NCBI GenBank assembly: GCA_013141505.1
Contig: JABFQX010000035.1
Span: 1 to 44,178 of the forward strand
From: Methyloglobulus sp.
GTDB lineage: Bacteria > Pseudomonadota > Gammaproteobacteria > Methylococcales > Methylomonadaceae
Direction: 5' to 3'
Length of the DNA stretch: 44,178 nucleotides
This document shows, one piece after another, positions 38,177 through 44,178 of the stretch. Under the pieces are notes generated by a model. That model was not told the DNA's origin and ran no database searches. It saw only the letters and a program-made list of their open reading frames with translations. A program made the position numbers and the translations under genes. The number at the start of each line of letters is the position of its first letter. The first letter of the stretch is position 1.

Positions 38177-38214
38177 GCCTAACCCCTCGCTCAACCGGAC
38201 TCGCTACGTTGAGC
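38177..38214 (+). other. attC-like site 8, short or truncated, right end of array
   Basis: GCCTAAC (38177-38183) starts a site with CCCTCGCTCAACCGGACTC, and ACGTTGAGC supplies a GTTRRRY-type core at 38208-38214. The site is 38 bp long, which could be a shortened attC, or the remains of a longer one whose right part was lost. No further cassette follows. Confidence 0.5.
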
Positions 38215-38439
38215 ACTAACGGATTACTGATGCAAGAAATGACGGGTATTCGCATTATCGTGTGGAAAATACTTGAAAAACCATACTTAATTCTAATGTC
38301 TAAATCGCAAAAGTGTGTGGAATTATGTCGTTGCGAATGGCTTTTCACTAATACCAAGCATGCAGGATTACCTTAATAACAGTCAAGAATATTTAAATTG
38401 ATAAAGCAAGCAGAAACTAGAGGGCATTTCGCTTCGCCG

Positions 38440-39453
38440 TCAATACAGGACCACATAGCGTTCGCCCAAGGCGATAGACTTAACCGGCAAGGTTTTATTG
38501 ATGGCATCCAACAAGCTATCGATTTCATCCAGGTTAAAGACCCCGCTGACCCGAAGCTCCCCTAAAGCGGGACGGCTCAAGAACACATGCCCAGGCCGGT
38601 GGCGGTTGATGTCTTCGACCACCTGGGACAGGGGTTCGGACTCGAAGATAAGCCGGTTAGACCGCCACGGACTGGCGTGGCTTAGGTTAATTGCTGCTAC
38701 CGGCTCGGGGCGTTGCCCTTCTGGGATGTTGAGTTGTTCTCCTGTATGGACAGTCACAGGTTCAATGCTCGATTGCCCAGGCTGGCTCACTTGCACCGCA
38801 CTTTCCACCACACTGACTTTGATGCCTTGACTTGTTATTTTCACCACGAAATCAGTCCCCAGTGCTTTGATCTCTTGGTTATCGGCGACCACGACAAAAG
38901 GCCTTGACTTGTCTTTGCTGACCTTAAACTCCGCTTCCCCGGCCAGTAACTCTATCCGCCTTTGCCCTGAGCTATAGTCCTGGTTTAAGGCACTGGCGGC
39001 ATTCATATAAATGCTGCTGCCGTCTGCCAAGGTTACGTTCTGTTGTTCGCCTGTTGCCGTGTGATAGTCGGCATTCCATAGACGTAATGTGCTGGTCATG
39101 GTGGGGCAAAGCACGGCGACCATTGCCAAACAAGCGGCAACCAACATCAATTGGCTAAGTGGGAAAGTGCGTTTTGCATAAGCTGGCTTGATTGGATGGA
39201 CGGTCGCGTTAGTAGGGCTTACACGCTCTACCTCCATCTTCGCCAAATTGTCAGCGACGAAAGGGCGTTCCTGTAATTGGCCTAAGCCCTGCCAAAGCGC
39301 CTGCGCTTCGGCAAAGGCTTGTTGATGGGCTGGGTTTTGCGCCAACCAATCAGCCAAAGACCGCTCCTGTTGCGGGGTCATCTCGCCGGAAGTCGCCGTT
39401 ATCAGCCAGGCCAGGGCTTCATCTTCAATCGAACCGTCATTATTTGGGGGCAT
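38440..39453 (-). CDS. fecR: FecR-type anti-sigma factor / signal transducer
   Basis: The 337-residue protein has an N-terminal cytoplasmic domain (DUF4880-like; ALAWLITATSGEMTPQQERS, LADWLAQNPAHQQAF), a single membrane helix at about 101-116 and the periplasmic FecR domain (YHTATGEQQNVTLADGSSIY, IELLAGEAEFKV). A C-terminal STN-like part meets the receptor (LDEIDSLLDAINKTLPVKSI). FecR keeps the sigma factor in check and passes the signal from a loaded TonB receptor. It lies 167 bp downstream of fecI on the same strand, as in FecI-FecR operons. Confidence 0.9.
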   Translation of the reverse strand: MPPNNDGSIEDEALAWLITATSGEMTPQQERSLADWLAQNPAHQQAFAEAQALWQGLGQLQERPFVADNLAKMEVERVSPTNATVHPIKPAYAKRTFPLSQLMLVAACLAMVAVLCPTMTSTLRLWNADYHTATGEQQNVTLADGSSIYMNAASALNQDYSSGQRRIELLAGEAEFKVSKDKSRPFVVVADNQEIKALGTDFVVKITSQGIKVSVVESAVQVSQPGQSSIEPVTVHTGEQLNIPEGQRPEPVAAINLSHASPWRSNRLIFESEPLSQVVEDINRHRPGHVFLSRPALGELRVSGVFNLDEIDSLLDAINKTLPVKSIALGERYVVLY

Positions 39454-39620
39454 GGTGACTTATCGTTATAGTTTTTAATGGTCAATCGGCAGCATCGCAC
39501 CCAAAAAACCGGGCTACCCTCTCAAATGTAGACCCGACAGTATGTAGCCAATGGCTGGAATGGCACCGAATTTTATTACTGCTTATACCTAGTAAGACGA
39601 AAATAATTCCGAAACCCGCA

Positions 39621-40133
39621 CTACGGTTCGTCATTTTTTATTGCCTTCCGCAATAGCTTCATCGTTTTGAATAGGCTTTTTTCCACCCAACTGATGCTGA
39701 CATCCAATTCCTGGGCTATCTGCACATGGGTATAGCCTTCATATCGGCTCAGCAGGAATATGTTCAAGGCAGACGGAGACAGTTCCTTTAACACCTGTTC
39801 GCACAATTCAAGCTGTTGCTGGGCAAATACCGCCTGTTCCGGCAAGGGGGTTCGGTCAATGATCTCATCGCCATCAGGCTCCGGCAATTCCACCGGCACC
39901 AGTTTATTTTTCCGCAAATGGTCGGTGGCGATGTTGTCGGCAATGCGGTAGACAAAAGCGCGGGTATTGTTGACCGGCTCGCTGCTGCGGTAGTTGACCA
40001 GGCGCAGGTAGGTGTCATGGAGCAGATCATTGGCTGTATCGGGACAGGCGACCCGGCGCAGCAAATGCCGGAGCAACTCCTGGCGGTGTCGTTCAATTAG
40101 CGTTGCCGCAGCGTCGGGGGTAAAGCCAAGCAT
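39621..40133 (-). CDS. fecI: FecI-type ECF sigma factor
   Basis: The 170-residue protein has sigma region 2 (DTANDLLHDTYLRLVNYRSS, AFVYRIADNIATDHLRK) and region 4 (LKELSPSALNIFLLSRYEGY, VQIAQELDVSISWVEKSLFK). It is of the iron-starvation FecI group. It should be released when FecR receives a signal and then transcribe the TonB receptor gene divergently placed at 40979. A RelE-type pair lies between sigma and receptor genes, which is not the usual arrangement. Confidence 0.92.
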   Translation of the reverse strand: MLGFTPDAAATLIERHRQELLRHLLRRVACPDTANDLLHDTYLRLVNYRSSEPVNNTRAFVYRIADNIATDHLRKNKLVPVELPEPDGDEIIDRTPLPEQAVFAQQQLELCEQVLKELSPSALNIFLLSRYEGYTHVQIAQELDVSISWVEKSLFKTMKLLRKAIKNDEP

Positions 40134-40227
40134 TCAATTGTGGCGTAAATAGGGATGGCATAAATTACCACGGTTAGCCATATTTCCCGCAGTATCATGG
40201 TATTGCAGCCAAATCACGGGCATTGCG

Positions 40228-40527
40228 CTAGTTATTTAGCCACTGCTGGCGGCCATGCCGCGCATGGAGGATATAAACGGTATTTTCCTTGACGGTAAAC
40301 AAGATGCGGTAATTATCAATAAGCAGATGGCGGATTTCTTCTTCAAAAAAATCATTTTCCGGGGCCAATGGGCAGCGCAACGGCATTGACGCAAGCGACT
40401 TGATCTTCCTGTAAATCGCTTGATACCAATTTAAGGCGTTGATGGGCGAATCCTTTTTAATGTACAAGTAAGCAGCCTCGATTTCCTGCTCCGCATTGGG
40501 CAGGATAACGATAGCGTACTGTTTCAC
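40228..40527 (-). CDS. RelE/ParE-family toxin
   Basis: The 99-residue protein starts MKQYAIVILPNAEQEIEAAY and shows LASMPLRCPLAPENDFFEEE, IRHLLIDNYRILFTVKEN and VYILHARHGRQ, the typical RelE/ParE fold elements with R..Y.I.F and the final I.HI.H/RHGRQ-like region. It may be a ribosome-dependent RNase or a gyrase inhibitor; the sequence does not decide. It overlaps the upstream antitoxin by 4 bp, in the usual antitoxin-first order. Confidence 0.88.
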   Translation of the reverse strand: MKQYAIVILPNAEQEIEAAYLYIKKDSPINALNWYQAIYRKIKSLASMPLRCPLAPENDFFEEEIRHLLIDNYRILFTVKENTVYILHARHGRQQWLNN

Positions 40528-40802
40528 CCTTGGATTGCGTGTTTACGTTCAAATTCGTTAAAGAAGGCATCAACGCCACGGCCTTCACCACGGTTCATGG
40601 CTTCCAAGCCTTTCCGTATGCCTTCGATAGCTTCCAGTTTGTCCACCAATACTTGGTAAGCGGCGGCATCTTGCACCACAATTTCCGCTTGGCCATTGAC
40701 GGTCAAAACTTCGGGCTGGCCGGATTTTTTCAGCCGTTCAAGATGACTCCGTGCATTGCGCTGAAATTCGGTCAATGAATAAATGCCCTCTGTCCTAAAC
40801 AT
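40524..40802 (-). CDS. Phd/YefM-family antitoxin
   Basis: From ATG 40802 the product is 92 residues: MFRTEGIYSLTEFQRNARSH, then LERLKKSGQPEVLTVNGQAE and IVVQDAAAYQVLVDKL, a typical Phd/YefM DNA-binding fold and helix. ATG 40802 is preferred because AAGGTGG lies directly upstream; an upstream TTG would add 5 residues. A perfect 18-bp palindrome lies 22 bp upstream, the probable operator. It overlaps the toxin by 4 bp. Confidence 0.85.
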   Translation of the reverse strand: MFRTEGIYSLTEFQRNARSHLERLKKSGQPEVLTVNGQAEIVVQDAAAYQVLVDKLEAIEGIRKGLEAMNRGEGRGVDAFFNEFERKHAIQG

Positions 40803-40823
40803 ACGCCACCTTAGCAACTAATA

Positions 40824-40841
40824 AACATGTAATTACATGTT
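40824..40841. promoter_or_regulatory. palindromic operator candidate of the RelE-type pair
   Basis: AACATGTAATTACATGTT is a perfect 18-bp palindrome, 22 bp before the antitoxin ATG and overlapping AT-rich promoter-like sequence. It is expected to be bound by the antitoxin or the complex. Confidence 0.65.
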
Positions 40842-40978
40842 ATATCGCGTCAGGCAAAAGGGCAATAGCAAAATCGATTAATTTTTTTCCTTTTTTTCAA
40901 AACTGCACTGCGGGTTTTGGAATATTTTTCGTCTCACTAAGTAAGAACAAAAAACTACTGACGAAAACGAGGACTACC

Positions 40979-43519
40979 ATGCACCTTACCCAACTTGCCA
41001 AACCATCAGCAGCCTATGTTATTGCCTTTGGCTTAATTGCCTGTTTACTGTTGCCGACAAGCCCCAAGGCTGAACCCAACCCTAAAGCCGCCGTGCAATT
41101 CCACATCCCCAAACAAAAACTGACCCCCGCCTTGACCGCTTTTGCCGAACAGTCCGGGGTGCAGCTATTGTATAACGCCGAACTCGCCGAAGCCCTCAGC
41201 ACATCAGGCATTAACGGCAGTTACGCCCCGCAGCAGGCATTGTCCACGCTGCTTAAGGGTTCGGGCATTGGTTACCGTTATGTCGATAAGAATATCATCA
41301 CGCTGGAACGTCAACCAAAAGGCAGCATTAATGGCAGTGCCTTGTTGCCCGTGGCTCAAGCCACTGCCAACGCGGATAACAATGCCGGCAGTGACACCAC
41401 CCTACCCAAAGTCACCGTCGAAGCCGATGCGGATCAGGCTTACGACCCCGACTACTACGCCGACCCATACAACAAGGATTACGTACTGCCCAATGCCACC
41501 GTAGGCACCAAGACCGACACGCCGGTCATGGAAACGCCGTTGAATGTGCAGGTGATTTCCAAGCAGGTGTTGAAGGATCGGCAGGTGATCAGGCTGGCGG
41601 ATTCATTAAAGAATGTGAGCGGTGTCACTACAAACAACACCGGTGGCGGCAATGCTGGTTTTGCTGGGGGTACCACCCAAACCTTTTTTCTGCGTGGCTT
41701 CGAGTCAAAAACATTCTTCCGTAACGGTTTTAGGTTGCAAGAAGGAACTGCCAGTAAGGGACTGGCCAATGTGGAATCGGTCGAAGTGCTTAAAGGCCCA
41801 GCGGCCATCCTGTATGGCTTGGTGGAACCGGGCGGCATGGTCAATGTGGTCACCAAACAGCCTCTGGCAACGCCTTATTACGGCTTCACCCAACAGTTCG
41901 GCTCTTATGACCTCTACCGTACTACTTTCGATGCTACCGGCCCTATCACCAAAAACAAGGATTTGCTGTACCGGGTCAATATGTCTTATGAGAACAGCGG
42001 CTCGTTCCGTGAGTTTGTGGGCAAGGAAGATGTGTTTTTCGCCCCGGTGTTGAAATGGAACATTGGCCCTAAAACCCAGGCAACCTTTGAATTGGAATAT
42101 AACCATCAACACTTAGGAATGGATGCGGGATTCGTGCCGCTTTTAAATGGAAAAATTCTCGATGTGCCACGCAGCCGGAATTACGGCGAATACTCGCCAG
42201 CGACCACGGAAACTATTTTTGGCGGTTTCAATTGGTCGCACCAGTTTAATGACGACTGGGCAATCAAACACCGATTTTCTGTCAACCAACTGAGAGTAAG
42301 CCCAGAGATTTTTGTATTCCCGTTTTTAGTTGATCAAACGGACGTAACCCGATTAGGGCAAGCAAATGAAACACAAAATAACACCTATTCCACCAATCTC
42401 GACTTAACGGGTCATTTCGACACGCTTGGCCTTAAACATACCTTACTGTTGGGTGGTGATTACTATCGGCTTTACAACCTAACTAAACCTGCCAACTCTT
42501 CTCCCAACACCTCAACAATCAATCTTTTAAATCCCAACCATCCTGGGATTGGTTTTGATAGCCTATTGCCTATACCCGGATCAGTGCAGACTGAACAATT
42601 CGACCAATACGGGCTTTATATTCAAGACCAGATCAAATTGCCATACAATGTTCATGTGATGGGCGGAATACGGTATCAGTATATTCATCAAAAAACAGAC
42701 TTTGGCGAAAAGAAGGCCCAGACGCAAGATGCTGTCACGCCGCGCGTAGGCATATTGTGGCGACCCAAAAGCTGGTTGAGCCTGTACGCCAATTACGTCG
42801 AGAGTTTTGGGGCTAATTCAGGAACGGTTTTTCCAAACAAAACTATCCCCCCAACAAGTGCCGAACAATACGAAGGCGGTATCAAGGCCGAATTCTTCGG
42901 CGGCAAGTTACGCGCAAATTTGGCCTATTTCGACTTGACCAAGACCAATGTGGCCGCCGCCGACCCTGACAAGAGGCATATTTGCCCGGGCGGTTGCTCA
43001 ATTGCCATCGGCGCAGTCCGCAGCCGTGGGCCGGAGTTGGACATCACGGGGGAAATCCTGCCGGGCTGGAATATTATTGCCACTTGGTCCAACACGGATA
43101 TCCGAGTGACCAAGACTAATGCTGACAATGAATCTATAAACGGGGCTGGCGTTGGCGGTCGCTTTCCTAACGTGCCGCGAAATGTTGGCACTCTTTGGAG
43201 TACCTACGAAGTCCAGGACGGCGATCTCAAAGGCTTGTCTTTTGGCGGAGGTGCAACATTGCGCGATGGGCAACATGGATTTGGCGATTCACCACCGGCC
43301 AAAATCCCTGGTTATGCCACTTTTGACCTAATGGCAGGCTATGACCGTCAAGTAGGCGACGCTAAAATTTCCGTTCAGTTCAATATCAATAATCTCCTAG
43401 ATAAGCACTATTTTTCAGGCATTAATACGTTTGGAGAAGGTCTTGTTGGCTTTCATCCGGGCTATGTTGACTTTGGTCAGCCGCGTACGTTTATGGGAGT
43501 GGTTAGTGTGCAGTATTAG
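40979..43519 (+). CDS. TonB-dependent siderophore receptor with N-terminal signalling (STN) domain
   Basis: The 846-residue outer-membrane protein has a signal peptide (hydrophobic core AAYVIAFGLIACLLLP), an STN domain (about 40-112: VQFHIPKQKLTPALTAFAEQ ... LSTLLKGSGIGYRYV) and a plug domain (about 165-300, with VQVISKQVLKDRQVIRLADS and GLVEPGGMVNVVTKQP). A 22-strand barrel ends in an aromatic residue (VVSVQY). The likely TonB box is near LPKVTVEAD, about residue 142. It should import a ferric siderophore and signal to FecR through the STN domain. GAGGA lies before ATG. A possible ECF promoter is upstream (GGAATA near 40918), but it is unproven. Confidence 0.93.
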   Translation: MHLTQLAKPSAAYVIAFGLIACLLLPTSPKAEPNPKAAVQFHIPKQKLTPALTAFAEQSGVQLLYNAELAEALSTSGINGSYAPQQALSTLLKGSGIGYRYVDKNIITLERQPKGSINGSALLPVAQATANADNNAGSDTTLPKVTVEADADQAYDPDYYADPYNKDYVLPNATVGTKTDTPVMETPLNVQVISKQVLKDRQVIRLADSLKNVSGVTTNNTGGGNAGFAGGTTQTFFLRGFESKTFFRNGFRLQEGTASKGLANVESVEVLKGPAAILYGLVEPGGMVNVVTKQPLATPYYGFTQQFGSYDLYRTTFDATGPITKNKDLLYRVNMSYENSGSFREFVGKEDVFFAPVLKWNIGPKTQATFELEYNHQHLGMDAGFVPLLNGKILDVPRSRNYGEYSPATTETIFGGFNWSHQFNDDWAIKHRFSVNQLRVSPEIFVFPFLVDQTDVTRLGQANETQNNTYSTNLDLTGHFDTLGLKHTLLLGGDYYRLYNLTKPANSSPNTSTINLLNPNHPGIGFDSLLPIPGSVQTEQFDQYGLYIQDQIKLPYNVHVMGGIRYQYIHQKTDFGEKKAQTQDAVTPRVGILWRPKSWLSLYANYVESFGANSGTVFPNKTIPPTSAEQYEGGIKAEFFGGKLRANLAYFDLTKTNVAAADPDKRHICPGGCSIAIGAVRSRGPELDITGEILPGWNIIATWSNTDIRVTKTNADNESINGAGVGGRFPNVPRNVGTLWSTYEVQDGDLKGLSFGGGATLRDGQHGFGDSPPAKIPGYATFDLMAGYDRQVGDAKISVQFNINNLLDKHYFSGINTFGEGLVGFHPGYVDFGQPRTFMGVVSVQY

Positions 43520-43569
43520 TTGAGATTTATTGCGCTCACTCAAAATCTAAGCATTAACCAATCCTATTG

Positions 43570-44178
43570 ATGACACGCCACTATTGGGTATTATTTCACC
43601 GTTATACTGGTTTGATGATGACGCTTTTTCTGGTCATCGTCGCGCTAACCGGTAGCGTGTTGGCGTTCAAGGACGAACTGGATACGTGGCTGAATCCCGA
43701 CTTGCTTTGCGTTGAAGAGCGAGATGCGCCCATGCTCGACCCGCTCGTCTTAATTGGGAAAGCAGAGGAAAGTGAACCCAATATGCGAGTCGATGAAGCA
43801 CTACTGCATGTCGTACCGAGTCGTAGTTTTGAGGTTTCGCTCGCGCCCCGCTTCAAGAACACGGCGGTGAAGGAGCTTGTTACGCTTCCCGTCATATTGG
43901 GAGCGTTCAACAAAGAAGATGGAATAGTAATGATTTATCTGGACCCTTACACTGGCAAGAAAATCGGCGAGCGAAATATCACCAAGGGGGTGTCTGGCCG
44001 CAAGGACATAATCTGGTTCCTGTATCGCCTGCATATGATGTTGGCGTTGCCAGCCAGTTACGCTGGATTGGGCGCACGTATCCTCGGTGTGGTGGCGCTG
44101 GTGTGGACGATTGACTGTTTTGTGGGGTTTTATTTGACCTTGCCGCCCCGTCCGCGAAAGCAATTTTTAACTCTACAG
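43570..44178 (+). CDS. PepSY-associated membrane protein, 3' end beyond window
   Basis: From ATG 43570, 50 bp after the receptor, the readable 203 residues start MTRHYWVLFHRYTGLMMTLF, then VIVALTGSVLAFKDELDTW. This is the first membrane helix of PepSY_TM proteins, with H and R in the HRYTGL motif. A PepSY-like part (MRVDEALLHVVPSRSFEVSL, DPYTGKKIGERN) and DIIWFLYRLHMMLALPASYA, the second histidine-rich helix, follow. Such proteins often follow siderophore receptors and probably reduce or help release iron at the inner membrane. The frame runs off the window. Confidence 0.88.
   Translation, partial: MTRHYWVLFHRYTGLMMTLFLVIVALTGSVLAFKDELDTWLNPDLLCVEERDAPMLDPLVLIGKAEESEPNMRVDEALLHVVPSRSFEVSLAPRFKNTAVKELVTLPVILGAFNKEDGIVMIYLDPYTGKKIGERNITKGVSGRKDIIWFLYRLHMMLALPASYAGLGARILGVVALVWTIDCFVGFYLTLPPRPRKQFLTLQ

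Larger units (their letters stand above)
30950..38214 (+). mobile_element. integron gene-cassette array without integrase (CALIN-like)
   Basis: Eight genes on the same strand are separated by attC-like sites that start with RYYYAAC-type and end with GTTRRRY-type cores. Most share the words GGGACGCGCC near the left and GGCGCGCCCCTTA near the right. Cassette genes have unrelated functions, as usual. No intI is seen in the window. The array is broken by an IS1111-type element inside the third attC site. The sites fall into three types: 1-3 alike, 4-6 alike, 7-8 divergent. Confidence 0.85.

Noticed and set aside
1-44178. tRNA or rRNA genes
   Set aside because: I saw no cloverleaf-like or ribosomal RNA segment on either strand; an exhaustive scan would need a program.

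Overview
The window looks like an accessory region of a gammaproteobacterial chromosome. A methanotroph or other Methylococcales member is a reasonable guess, because a pgaABCD exopolysaccharide operon, FecIR-controlled TonB iron uptake, several insertion sequences and many toxin-antitoxin pairs sit together. No rRNA, tRNA or phylogenetic marker confirms this, so the placement is inference. Roughly two thirds of the window is mobile or cargo DNA.

Layout. 1-2010: IS66 remnant, a 58-residue membrane protein and a histidine-box membrane hydroxylase. 2011-4428: intact IS21-family element (istA, istB) with 6-bp target duplication. 4568-5282: Phd/PIN toxin-antitoxin pair. 5630-11514: pgaDCBA operon (minus strand) with ATGA overlaps. 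11898-13296: IS1111-type (IS110 family) element. 13483-18031: cold-shock protein, second PIN pair, serine recombinase, J-domain protein, ihfB remnant, and a WGR / PemK-like / antitoxin operon. 18690-22432: tyrosine recombinase remnant, RloC-like zinc-hook ATPase and a DUF2130 gene without a normal start codon. 22433-30607: an 8.2-kb segment bounded by 25-bp inverted repeats. It holds a type III restriction-modification pair, an XRE regulator, an IS1595-family transposase, a three-gene operon (MqsRA-like pair plus a DUF6941-like protein) and a winged-helix protein. 30950-38214: an integron gene-cassette array without an integrase in the window, with attC sites and eight genes, interrupted by a second IS1111-type element. 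38440-44178: fecR, fecI, a RelE-type toxin-antitoxin pair, a TonB-dependent receptor with a signalling domain and a PepSY membrane protein cut by the window end.

How the parts work together. The pga genes should make, partly deacetylate and export poly-N-acetylglucosamine. FecI, FecR and the receptor should form a surface-signalling iron circuit, with the PepSY protein possibly handling the imported chelate. The type III enzymes, the RloC-like protein and five or so toxin-antitoxin pairs form a defence and stability island.

The most striking observation is in the two IS1111-type elements. Each has a non-coding 3' region with conserved blocks around a 53-nt variable segment. In that segment one stretch matches the left insertion flank (as reverse complement) and another matches the right flank. 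This is the arrangement expected of a bridge/seek RNA. The second element carries guides spelling the conserved right end of attC, which is exactly where it is inserted.
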